Shown here one piece after another: positions 43,895 through 52,279 of a stretch of 64,000 nt of DNA; within the stretch, counting starts at the first letter, position 1; the number at the start of each line of letters is the position of its first letter. Below the pieces are notes generated by a model that made no database searches, was not told where the DNA came from, and was given only the letters and a program-made list of their open reading frames with translations. The position numbers were made by a program, and so were the translations under genes. The DNA is from Planctomycetota bacterium (lineage in GTDB: Bacteria > Planctomycetota > Phycisphaerae > Phycisphaerales > UBA1924): the NCBI GenBank assembly GCA_018242625.1, contig JAFEBO010000006.1:177132-241131 (forward strand), given 5' to 3'.

Positions 43895-45673
43895 ATGAAC
43901 AACCCGGAACATCTCTATCACAAGGCCTTCGAGGCCGCCTCTCAAGGCAACTACGAGCTCGCCCTGGTCTTCCTGGGCGAGCTTCTTTCTCGTCATCCCG
44001 CGATCGCAAAGGCGCACCACCTCTCCGCGACCTGCTGCATGCGGATGGGCGACTTCCAGCGAGCCCTGCAGCACGCTCGGTCCGCCGTCGAGTACGCGCC
44101 CGACCACCCGCCGTCACGGTGGGTGCTGGGGATTTGCCTCGCCCAGACCGATCAGCACGATCTGGCGATCGAGGAATTCAAGATGGGCTGCGGGCTCGCG
44201 CCGCAGGAGGCGGACGGATGGAACAACCTCGGCCACGCCCTGCTGGAGAAGAGGCGGTTCGAAGAGGCCGAAGCCGCTCTGCGCCGAGGGCTCTCGATCA
44301 CAAACAAGATGCCGAATCTGTCGGTCGGCCTTGCCTGGTGCCTGGTCCAGACCGGTCGCGCCGACGAGGCCCTGGCTGTGCTGGCGGCCCAGGACGCGAG
44401 CACGCCCCGCGAGCTCGCCGTGCTGTACGCGCGGACCGTGATGTCGCTCTACAGCGAGAAAGTAAACGCCGCCGCCCTCGCCCAACTGCACAGAGAATAC
44501 GCGTCGCGCGTTGAATCGCAGCTCCCGGCGCGACCGATCCGCCCCTCGTCGCCCGGGCCGGCCGACGCGGAGAGACCTCTGCGGGTGGGCCTTCTCTCGC
44601 CCGACATGTACGGCCACTCGGTCTCTCGCTTTGTCGAGCCGCTGCTTCTGCACAGCGATCGAGACAAGATCCGATTCGGAGTGTTTTCAACCAACCCGAT
44701 GCGCGACGAGATCACCGGCCGGCTGGATTCGATGGCCGGCCTCTGGAGCGAGATCTTCAGGCTCCCGGACCAGATGGCGGTCACGGAAATCCGCAACCAG
44801 CAGCTCGACATAATGATCGACCTGGCCGGGCATATGCCCATGAACAGGTCGTACCTCCTGCATCACCGGCCCGCGGTGATCACGATGAGCTACATCGGGT
44901 ATCCCCATCGAACCGGATACTCGGGCATCGACTACCGCATCGTGGACTCGATCACCGATCCGCCGGCCGAAGCGGACAACTCCTCTTCCGAAAAACTCCT
45001 TCGGCTCGACCCCTGCTTCCTCTGCTTCATGCCCGCGGTCGAGCCGCCCCCGATCGAGCCGATCGATCCGGCGGGTTCCGGGCCGCTCACCTTCGGCAGC
45101 TACAACAACGTGGCAAAGTTTTCGCCGGGCCTGCTCGACCTGTGGGCCCGGATTCTCAAGCAGACGCCAGGGTCCCGGCTGCGGCTCAAGGGCTTTGCCT
45201 TCAGCGACGCTTCCACCCGTAATCACATTGCCCGCGAATTCGGCCGGAGAGAAATCGAGCCAGAGCGTGTGGAAATGATGGGCATGATCCCCGTCACACG
45301 CGAGCATCTCGCCTCCTACGGCGGCGTGCACGTCGCGCTTGACACCTACCCCTACCACGGCACCACAACAACGTGCGAGGCGCTGCTGATGGGTGTCCCG
45401 GTGGTCACGCTCGCGGGCAGCGAGCACCGCTCGCGGGTCGGGGTGAGCCTGCTGACCGCCGTCGGCACGCCCGAACTGATCGCGGCGAACCCCGACGAGT
45501 ACGTGAAGATCGCGGTGGAACTCGCGAAAGATCGCGCGAAGATCGCGCATTATCGGGACACTCTCCGGGCACGAATCACATCGAGCCCCCTGATGGACGG
45601 GCCCGGATTCTGCGCCCGTTTCGAGAACCCGCTGCGCGGCGTGTGGCGGCAGGCGTGCGGCGCGAATCCTTAA
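43895..45673 (+). CDS. TPR and OGT-like (GT41) glycosyltransferase
   Basis: 592 residues. About five TPR units occupy residues 1-180 (HLYHKAFEAASQGNYELALV, ADGWNNLGHALLEKRRFEEA). The GT41/SPINDLY catalytic region follows from about 225: LRVGLLSPDMYGHSVSRFVE, LDIMIDLAGHMPMNR, YIGYPHRTGYSGIDYRIVDS, TFGSYNNVAKFSPGLLDLWA and the nucleotide-sugar end ALDTYPYHGTTTTCEALLMG. Bacterial relatives move GlcNAc or other sugars to proteins or polysaccharides. With gmd and asnB nearby it fits surface glycosylation, but acceptor and donor are unknown. No membrane segment, so cytosolic. Confidence 0.9.
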   Translation: MNNPEHLYHKAFEAASQGNYELALVFLGELLSRHPAIAKAHHLSATCCMRMGDFQRALQHARSAVEYAPDHPPSRWVLGICLAQTDQHDLAIEEFKMGCGLAPQEADGWNNLGHALLEKRRFEEAEAALRRGLSITNKMPNLSVGLAWCLVQTGRADEALAVLAAQDASTPRELAVLYARTVMSLYSEKVNAAALAQLHREYASRVESQLPARPIRPSSPGPADAERPLRVGLLSPDMYGHSVSRFVEPLLLHSDRDKIRFGVFSTNPMRDEITGRLDSMAGLWSEIFRLPDQMAVTEIRNQQLDIMIDLAGHMPMNRSYLLHHRPAVITMSYIGYPHRTGYSGIDYRIVDSITDPPAEADNSSSEKLLRLDPCFLCFMPAVEPPPIEPIDPAGSGPLTFGSYNNVAKFSPGLLDLWARILKQTPGSRLRLKGFAFSDASTRNHIAREFGRREIEPERVEMMGMIPVTREHLASYGGVHVALDTYPYHGTTTTCEALLMGVPVVTLAGSEHRSRVGVSLLTAVGTPELIAANPDEYVKIAVELAKDRAKIAHYRDTLRARITSSPLMDGPGFCARFENPLRGVWRQACGANP

Positions 45674-45707
45674 GAAACGCCCAGGGGCGCGCTACGATCC
45701 GGGCGAG

Positions 45708-47459
45708 ATGACCGTTTCGGATGTGAACAGCGCTGTCAAGCCGCCGGCCTCGGGCGGGGGGGCGGAAGATGCCGCTCTGGCGAAGGGCGCGCAACTTTCT
45801 ATTACCGACTTTCTTTCGGATGGGTCGCTGGTGCGTTTGTGCGCCGAGCTTTCAAAGCTCGCGGGCGTCCGCGTCGATCTGCTGGATGCGCGCGGGCGGA
45901 CGGTCCACATGTCGGCGACAGGCTGGGGAGTGGACGAAACGCCCGCGACGGCGGATGCCCAGGGGGCGGCGTGCGTGCCGCTCATGCTCGAGTCCGGCCG
46001 GATCGGATCGTTCCTGGTGGCGCCCGGCCGGCCGGCCGGCAACTCGCGGGAAACGCTCGAGCAGGTTGTGCGACTGCTTTCGTCGACAACCGCGGAACTG
46101 TGCGAACGCGAGCTCGATCTTCGGCACCGGGTCAAGGAGGCGAGCGCGCTCTACCGGCTGAGCACGATGCTGCCGCGGGCCACAAGCGTCGACCGGGTGC
46201 TGCAGGTGGCACTCGAACTGGCGCTCGATGTGCTCGGACTCGACTGCGGCGGGATCGTGCTGGTCCCGGAAGACACGGAAGAAATCGCCGAACTCCGCGG
46301 CGCGAGCGAAGAAGACCTCGTGCTGAAGGCCAGCAAAGGTCTGAGCGATGAGTGGCTCTCCGATCCGCGCCCGCTCAGCAAGGATCGGGTCTTCGACCGG
46401 ATCGCGATCGGCGGCGAACTTGTCGTCAGCGAAGAACTGGCCACCGACCCCCGCGTCAACGAGCCCGATCGCGTCGTCAAGGAGGGACTGGTCGCGGCGA
46501 TCCACGCCGGCATGGCCTTCCAGGGCCGGCCGATCGGCGTCATGCGCCTCTACGCGCGGGGTCGCCGTCTCTTTGACGAGAGCGACAAGCGTGTGCTGCG
46601 GTCCATCGCGTCGCAGGCAGCGACCGCCGTGCAGCAGGCCCGGCTGCTCAAGGTTCAGGATGAAGACCAGCGCCTGCAGCGTCAGCTGCAGCTTGCCGCC
46701 GACGTCCAGCGCCGGATGCTGCCTCGCTTCGTTCCGGCTCAGACCAAAGACTTCAAGAATTTCGATATCGCCGCCAAGTACATCCCGAGCTTTGAGCTCG
46801 GAGGTGACTTTTACGATTTCATCGGGCTGACCGGACACCTGGGCATCGTCGTCGGCGACGTGGTGGGCAAGGGAATCGCGGCGGCACTTCTCATGTCGGC
46901 CGTGCGGGCCAGCCTGCGGGCCCACGCGCAGGGCGTCTACGACCTGGACGAGGTCATCAGCCGCGTCAATGTCGCGCTCTGCCGGGACACGCTCGACAAC
47001 GAATTCGCCACGCTCTGGTACGGCGTGCTCGATCCGATCAAGCTCCGGCTGACCTACTGCAGCGCCGGCCATGAGCCGCCGCTGATCGTCCGCGTGCCCG
47101 AACACCGGGCACCCGGCCCCGCGGAGATCGACGAGCTGGCCGTTGGCGGGATGGTGGTGGGAATCGACCGGAGCCAGCGGTACCAGCGCGCCGTCTACGA
47201 CATGCACTCCGGGGACGTTCTCGTGGCCTACACGGACGGCGTGATCGACACCGTGAACTTTGACCGTCAGAAGTTCGGAAAAAAGCGATTGCGGACCTGC
47301 ATCCTGGAGATTCTCAAGGCCAAGCCCAAGGCGACCGCCTCGGAAATCGCAGAACACATCCACTGGAGCCTGCGGCAGTTCGCCGGCCTGGCGCCGCGCC
47401 CGGACGATGAGACCATCGTGGTCGTCCGCCCGTGGGCACAGCCGCACACGCCCGCTTGA
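45708..47459 (+). CDS. GAF and SpoIIE-type PP2C phosphatase
   Basis: 583 residues. The N-terminal 130 residues (ITDFLSDGSLVRLCAELSKL ... VDLLDARGRTV) resemble a PocR/GAF-like sensor. A GAF domain follows at about 155-310, then a short coiled coil (QDEDQRLQRQLQLAADVQRR). The SpoIIE/PP2C domain runs from about 345 to 575, with FELGGDFYDFIGL, LGIVVGDVVGKGIAAALLMS and SGDVLVAYTDGVID carrying the metal Asp residues. It dephosphorylates a Ser, often on an anti-sigma-factor antagonist; partners are not in view. Both sensors lack membrane segments, so the signal is cytosolic. TACGAT ends nine nt before ATG 45708; no Shine-Dalgarno. Confidence 0.92.
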   Translation: MTVSDVNSAVKPPASGGGAEDAALAKGAQLSITDFLSDGSLVRLCAELSKLAGVRVDLLDARGRTVHMSATGWGVDETPATADAQGAACVPLMLESGRIGSFLVAPGRPAGNSRETLEQVVRLLSSTTAELCERELDLRHRVKEASALYRLSTMLPRATSVDRVLQVALELALDVLGLDCGGIVLVPEDTEEIAELRGASEEDLVLKASKGLSDEWLSDPRPLSKDRVFDRIAIGGELVVSEELATDPRVNEPDRVVKEGLVAAIHAGMAFQGRPIGVMRLYARGRRLFDESDKRVLRSIASQAATAVQQARLLKVQDEDQRLQRQLQLAADVQRRMLPRFVPAQTKDFKNFDIAAKYIPSFELGGDFYDFIGLTGHLGIVVGDVVGKGIAAALLMSAVRASLRAHAQGVYDLDEVISRVNVALCRDTLDNEFATLWYGVLDPIKLRLTYCSAGHEPPLIVRVPEHRAPGPAEIDELAVGGMVVGIDRSQRYQRAVYDMHSGDVLVAYTDGVIDTVNFDRQKFGKKRLRTCILEILKAKPKATASEIAEHIHWSLRQFAGLAPRPDDETIVVVRPWAQPHTPA

Positions 47460-47517
47460 AAACGCCCGCCTGGAACGCCGCCGGCTTTCATGGCTGCCCG
47501 GAACATCCCCTTCGCTC

Positions 47518-48750
47518 TCAGTCGAGCGCGGTTGCGGCCTCAAACTTTGGCGTGGGATTCGTGAGGCCGAGCATTCGATCGAGCGCCTTGAGCGCATCAC
47601 GCCGGACCTCGGGGTGCACACCGATCTTGTTCACGACCTTCGGCTTGCCGTCCTTGCTGAATCGGCCGGCCAGATGATCGAGCGTCCAGAGCAGGTGGGG
47701 CGGGTCGATCCGCGACATCGTCGTGCACAGACACTGGCAGTCGCTCAGAATCCGCACGTGAACGCCGCGCCCCCGCGCTTCGCGCGCCAGGCGGTTCACC
47801 AGGTGCACCTCCGTCCCCACCGCCCAGTAAGAACCGATCTCCGACTTGCGGATGGTTTCGATGATGAACTCGGTGGAGCCCGCCAGGTCGCTCTTATCGA
47901 CGACTTCCTTGCAGCACTCGGGGTGCACAAGGATTTTCGTCCGCCGGTGTTCGGGGTGATCGCGATCTTCCATGCGGATCTGATCGCAATGTTCCGGGCG
48001 AAAGAGCTTGTGCACCGAGCAGTGCCCCGCCCACAGAATGGCCCGGGAAGCGAGCAGTTGTTCCGGCGTCGCCCCGCCAAGCTCATCGCCCGATCGGGCA
48101 CGCCGCGGATCGTAAACACAGGTGTGCGCCCCGACATCAATCCCGAACCGGGCCGCGGTGTTGCGTCCAAGATGCTGATCGGGCAGGAAGAGCACCTTGA
48201 CATCGGGCGCCTGCTTCATGGCCCACGCAAAGACCTTGTCGGCGTTAGAACTGGTGCAGCACGCCCCGCCGTTTGCGCCCACAAATGCCTTTATCGCCGC
48301 CGTCGAGTTGACGTAGGTGATCGGAACGACTTTGCCGTTCCATCCTTGGGCCGTCAGCGATTCATGGATCGATTTCCACGCTTCCACGGTTTCTTCGTAC
48401 TGCGCCATGTCCGCCATGGAGCACCCGGCGGAAAGATCCGGAAGGATCACATCCACCGCGTCGGGCGTGAGCATGTCCGCTGTCTCGGCCATGAAGTGGA
48501 CGCCGCAGAAGACAACCCAGCGAACCGGCCGATCCTTGGGCGCGCTGCCCGCCACCCGGGCGGCAATCTGGCTCAGCTTCAGCGAATCGCCCGTGTGATC
48601 CGCATGCGCGATGATGTCGTCCGCCTGGTAGTGATGCCCGAGGATGACCAGCGCCGACCCAAGTTCTCGCTTGCGCGCCGCGATGGCCTCGGCCAGTTCC
48701 TGGCCGGTCATCTTGTGATAGTTCTCGGGTAAAGAGGGTTGCCAGAGCAC
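47518..48750 (-). CDS. nadA: Quinolinate synthase
   Basis: 410 residues. It condenses iminoaspartate with dihydroxyacetone phosphate to quinolinate in NAD synthesis, using a [4Fe-4S] cluster. ALVILGHHYQADDI, VVFCGVHFMAETAD (first Cys), ITYVNSTAAIKAF and LVHPECCKEVV (second Cys) are signatures, with the third cluster Cys in SDCQCLC. It is longer than short NadA forms and belongs to the long type with an extra segment near residues 245-270. The start is GTG 48750 (AGGG about ten nt upstream); ATG 48711 is a weaker alternative. No nadB or nadC adjacent. A 13-nt block in its upstream region is identical to one upstream of gmd. Confidence 0.95.
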   Translation of the reverse strand: MLWQPSLPENYHKMTGQELAEAIAARKRELGSALVILGHHYQADDIIAHADHTGDSLKLSQIAARVAGSAPKDRPVRWVVFCGVHFMAETADMLTPDAVDVILPDLSAGCSMADMAQYEETVEAWKSIHESLTAQGWNGKVVPITYVNSTAAIKAFVGANGGACCTSSNADKVFAWAMKQAPDVKVLFLPDQHLGRNTAARFGIDVGAHTCVYDPRRARSGDELGGATPEQLLASRAILWAGHCSVHKLFRPEHCDQIRMEDRDHPEHRRTKILVHPECCKEVVDKSDLAGSTEFIIETIRKSEIGSYWAVGTEVHLVNRLAREARGRGVHVRILSDCQCLCTTMSRIDPPHLLWTLDHLAGRFSKDGKPKVVNKIGVHPEVRRDALKALDRMLGLTNPTPKFEAATALD

Positions 48751-48868
48751 GGATGAAATCCCTCGGTAAAAACGGACCGCACGGCCCGGTTCGACGACGC
48801 AAGTCTAGGTTTTCCCGGGTGTGCGCGCCGGGCGCACATTCACGCCCCCGCCGAACGCGGCACGCGGT

Positions 48869-49330
48869 TCACGGCCGGGCGGAACTCGACAGCCGCTTTC
48901 GCAACGTGTCCAGTATCGCATCGCTCTCCGCAGAAATCTCGGTCGACCAGCTCCCGACCGGCCGCTTCGCTTCCCACAAGTCCACCACAACCAGCGACCC
49001 GGTGAAATTCAATCGGAAGTTCTCCCCCGTCACAGCAAAGCCGATGGCGTAGTTCACGATGTCCGATCGGGCACCAGCCAGAGACCGCCGCGCCCACTGA
49101 TTCAGCCGAACCACCAGCGGATCATCCGCTGGAACGACGAGCGATGTCTCCGCTCCGCCCCGAGAGTGCTCTCGCAGAGTGATCGGCCCCCGAAATGAAA
49201 TCTGTTCCTCGCGAAGCGGTCGACCAGAGGCGGCGGCTGTCGCAAGCCGCGAAGCCTCGCAGCCCGCAATCGCGCCCAAAGCGCAGACCCCGGTGCCGAA
49301 CGCAACTAGTTGTACGAACCATGTCCGCAC
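48869..49330 (-). CDS. Predicted lipoprotein, 153 aa
   Basis: The N-terminus MRTWFVQLVAFGTGVCALGA then IAGC is a lipoprotein signal with lipobox IAGC, lipidation at Cys24. The mature part has a beta-rich pattern (EEQISFRGPITLREHSRGGA, NFRLNFTGSLVVVDLWE) and a short helical end; no family recognised. The start is GTG 49330: minus-strand TACGCT (49342-49337) ends six nt upstream, the leaderless arrangement, and no ATG is in frame nearby. It is downstream of the PilZ gene on the same strand, separated by 25 bp, but its own -10 suggests independent transcription. Confidence 0.7.
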   Translation of the reverse strand: MRTWFVQLVAFGTGVCALGAIAGCEASRLATAAASGRPLREEQISFRGPITLREHSRGGAETSLVVPADDPLVVRLNQWARRSLAGARSDIVNYAIGFAVTGENFRLNFTGSLVVVDLWEAKRPVGSWSTEISAESDAILDTLRKRLSSSARP

Positions 49331-49355
49331 GGACGGAGCGTACAGCGGCCTCGGC

Positions 49356-49742
49356 TCACGCGGCGATTCGGGTTACCTGCGCCACTTTAAAGCGGACAGC
49401 GATCGCCTGTCTCCCACCGTCCATGGGCAGCGCCCGGAGCACGGTCGCCGCGACAGAGGAATCCTGCCGCACGATCGCGGACGCATTCCAGCCGACGATC
49501 ACGTCGATCTCATCTCCGGCGTTCAGGCTGCGCCCCGGCTCAAGCCAGATCATGGCCCCGCCCACGGAAAAATCATGCGTGTTCGCGACGAGGAACTGCC
49601 CGCTCGGCTTGTGGAGCACCTTGCAGGGCTTGCGGACGTACATGCGGGTGTGCCGCCGTCGATCCGGCCCGCCCCGCGCATCAAGAGGCTTCGGCTCGAT
49701 CTGTCCAATGACCGGATTCAAATCGCGAGGATCCTGGGCCAT
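49356..49742 (-). CDS. PilZ domain protein, 128 aa
   Basis: RRRHTRMYVRKPCKV holds the PilZ RxxxR motif and NTHDFSVGGAMIWL the DxSxxG motif, both needed for cyclic di-GMP binding. The rest is the usual six-stranded barrel. It is a single-domain receptor that would relay c-di-GMP levels to motility, matrix or surface systems by protein contact. The start is ATG 49742, with AGGAGG six nt upstream; a longer frame to 49943 has no such site. The 264-bp divergent region to zwf has ACTTAAAGT near 49963 and little else. Target unknown. Confidence 0.9.
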   Translation of the reverse strand: MAQDPRDLNPVIGQIEPKPLDARGGPDRRRHTRMYVRKPCKVLHKPSGQFLVANTHDFSVGGAMIWLEPGRSLNAGDEIDVIVGWNASAIVRQDSSVAATVLRALPMDGGRQAIAVRFKVAQVTRIAA

Positions 49743-50006
49743 GGGGCGCCTCCTCATGCCGGCCGGCCGGGGATTCCCGGGTCTTCCCCCGGTTCGGACG
49801 CCGAAAGGGCGTTCCGCGGTCGTGCGGGCGTGAAAGGATCGGCCGGGCGCCCCACCGACTTTTGCGGACCTTGTGCTTTCTGGACCTGCGGGGAGCTGTT
49901 CGGTGCTCGGGCGGGTTGAAATGAGCAACACCGATCGAATCACGGCATCCCAACCACCGATAACTTAAAGTCGGATTCCAAACACCCTCCGCAGCGGAGC
50001 GAAGCG

Positions 50007-51473
50007 ATGCAACTTGTCAGCCAGGGCGGCCCTGCACCACGTCACCTCTTCGTAATCTTCGGCGCGACGGGAGACCTTTCATACCGCAAGCTCCTCCCCG
50101 CGCTCTATCACATGGACGAGGACCCAAACGCCCATGAGGGGCACGCGATCCTCGGCGTTGCCCGCGCCGGCCTGACGGACGAGCAGTTCCGAGAGGCCGC
50201 GGCGAAAGCACTCGCCGAGCACGGCGTGCCCCGCGCCAGCGCGGACAAGTGGGTTTCAAAGACGCTCTATTTCCAGTCGCTGGGCGAGAGCGGTGCGGCA
50301 CAATATCGGGCGCTGCGGGAACGGATCGAATCGCTCGAAAGGAAGCTCGATCTTCCCGGCAATCGCGCGTTCAACCTGGCACTCCCGCTGCCGGCCTTTG
50401 CCCCGACCGTCGAGCGATTGGCCGAGGCGGGACTCAACAAATCTCCCGGCTGGACCAGGCTGGTCCTCGAGAAACCGTTCGGTCAGGATCTCTCCAGCGC
50501 CAAGGCGCTCAACGCGCTCGTGCACAAGTACTACCCGGAGGATCACGTCTACCGCCTGGATCACTACCTGGGCAAGGACACGGTCCAGAACATCCTGGTC
50601 TTCCGCTTTGCAAACTCGCTCTTCGAGCCAATCTGGAACCGCGACCGCATCGAGCGCGTCGAGATCACGGTTTCGGAGCAGCTCGGCGTCGAGGGGCGCG
50701 GAGCGTTCTACGAAAACGCGGGGGCACTGCGCGACATCGTCCAGAACCACATGATGCAGCTTCTGGCGCTCGTGGCCATGGAGCCGCCCGCCCTCATCGA
50801 GGCAGACAGCGTCGCGAACGAGAAGGTCAAGGTGCTCAAGTCGATCCTGCCCGTCGACCGTGAGCACGTGGTCTTCGGGCAATACGGCAAGGGGATGATG
50901 GGCAACGAGGTGGTGCCCGGCTACCTGACCGAGCACGGCGTTGCCCCAAACTCCAACACGGAAACCTTCGTCGCCGCCAAGCTTTCGATCAACAACTGGC
51001 GCTGGCAGGGCGTGCCGTTCTTCCTCCGCACCGGCAAGCGCATGGCGAGGAAGATGACGAGGATCGTCGTGACGTTCAAGCGGCCCCCCGTGGCCATGTT
51101 CGACACCTACGGAGCCTGCCTCTTCACGCAGAACCGCCTTGAACTCCTGCTGCAGCCCGACGAGGGATTCAACCTGACCGTCGAAGTGAAGCAGCCCGGC
51201 TCCGGCCTCCAACTGCAGACGCAGCGGATGCACTTCCGCTACGCCGACGCCTTCGGCAAGCTCCCCGAGGCGTACCAGACGCTGCTGCTCGATGTTGCGC
51301 GCGGCGACCGCACCCTGTTCGTCCGCGCCGATGAGATCGAGACATCCTGGGAACTCTTCGCGCCGGTGATGGGACAGCGGCCCGCCCTGCAGACATACGC
51401 GTCCGGCTCCTGGGGCCCCGAAGCCTCCAGCGATCTGGTTTCACGCTACGGACAGTCCTGGACCAACGGCTAA
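50007..51473 (+). CDS. zwf: Glucose-6-phosphate dehydrogenase
   Basis: 488 residues, the usual length. The nucleotide-binding FVIFGATGDLSYRKLLPALY, the active-site block YRLDHYLGKDTVQNILVFRF with the catalytic His, and LRDIVQNHMMQLLALVAMEP are family signatures. It oxidises glucose 6-phosphate to 6-phosphogluconolactone with NADP, starting the oxidative pentose phosphate path. CGGAG lies seven nt before ATG 50007. The next gene, pgl, hydrolyses the product, 24 bp downstream on the same strand, although pgl also has its own leaderless-type -10. Confidence 0.97.
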   Translation: MQLVSQGGPAPRHLFVIFGATGDLSYRKLLPALYHMDEDPNAHEGHAILGVARAGLTDEQFREAAAKALAEHGVPRASADKWVSKTLYFQSLGESGAAQYRALRERIESLERKLDLPGNRAFNLALPLPAFAPTVERLAEAGLNKSPGWTRLVLEKPFGQDLSSAKALNALVHKYYPEDHVYRLDHYLGKDTVQNILVFRFANSLFEPIWNRDRIERVEITVSEQLGVEGRGAFYENAGALRDIVQNHMMQLLALVAMEPPALIEADSVANEKVKVLKSILPVDREHVVFGQYGKGMMGNEVVPGYLTEHGVAPNSNTETFVAAKLSINNWRWQGVPFFLRTGKRMARKMTRIVVTFKRPPVAMFDTYGACLFTQNRLELLLQPDEGFNLTVEVKQPGSGLQLQTQRMHFRYADAFGKLPEAYQTLLLDVARGDRTLFVRADEIETSWELFAPVMGQRPALQTYASGSWGPEASSDLVSRYGQSWTNG

Positions 51474-51497
51474 GGCAAGCCGGCGTACGCTCCGGTT

Positions 51498-52208
51498 ATG
51501 GCACACGTCGTCCACAGCTTTGCCGATGCAGCGGGAGCCGCGCACGCGTGCGCCGACCGCGTGGCTCATCTTCTCAAAGAGCAGATCGCGCTCCGGGACG
51601 TCGCCCATATCGGCCTGGCCGGCGGCAACACGCCGCGCGCCATGTACGCCGTGCTGGCCACGTTGCCCGGCATCGACTGGTCTCGGATTCACTTCTGGTG
51701 GGGTGACGAGAGGTGTGTGCCCGAATCGGACAAGAACAGCAATGAGCGGATGGCCCGCGAAACGCTCCTGAGTCGCCTGCCCGTTTCGACCTGGACGGCC
51801 CACCCCGTCCCGACAAAGTTGCCTCCCCCCGCCTGCGCCGCCGCCTACGAGGCCGAGCTGCGGAAGCACTGCGAGCTTCACCCCGCATCCGGCATGCCCA
51901 TCATCGACGTGCTGCTCCTGGGAATCGGAGACGACGGACACACGCTCAGCCTTTTCCCGGGCTCGCCGACCCTGCTCGAAAAGTCCAAAGCCGTCGCGTC
52001 CACCACGGCCCCGCCCACCTCGCCGGTGAAAGACCGGATCACACTGACGATCCCCGCCGCGAGGGCGGCACGATACCGCATCTTCCTCGCCGTGGGAGCG
52101 GACAAGAAACCCCTCGTCCGAGGCTGCCTCGCGCAACCCGCGGCCGATCAGCCATCGGCGATGGTTGGCGATGCGGAGTGGTTTCTGGACAGCGCCGCCG
52201 CTCCCTGA
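51498..52208 (+). CDS. pgl: 6-phosphogluconolactonase
   Basis: 236 residues. HIGLAGGNTPRAMYAVL, FWWGDERCVPESDKNSN and LLGIGDDGHTLSLFPGS are the three signatures of the DevB/Pgl family, including the catalytic His of DGHT. It opens the lactone made by zwf, which lies immediately upstream. TACGCT (51486-51491) ends exactly six nt before ATG 51498 and inside the 24-bp gap, so pgl may also be transcribed by itself without a leader. Cytosolic. Confidence 0.96.
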   Translation: MAHVVHSFADAAGAAHACADRVAHLLKEQIALRDVAHIGLAGGNTPRAMYAVLATLPGIDWSRIHFWWGDERCVPESDKNSNERMARETLLSRLPVSTWTAHPVPTKLPPPACAAAYEAELRKHCELHPASGMPIIDVLLLGIGDDGHTLSLFPGSPTLLEKSKAVASTTAPPTSPVKDRITLTIPAARAARYRIFLAVGADKKPLVRGCLAQPAADQPSAMVGDAEWFLDSAAAP

Positions 52209-52279
52209 TGCATCACATGGACGGCCCCCTTGGCGCGGGCTCCTTTCCTAATATCTCCCCTTCTACCGGGAGCCAGCCA

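Noticed and set aside
45852..47621. 589-codon minus-strand frame antisense to the SpoIIE phosphatase
   Set aside because: Complementary shadow; the phosphatase motifs are on the plus strand.
47260..48732. 490-codon plus-strand frame antisense to nadA
   Set aside because: Complementary shadow of nadA; no motif.
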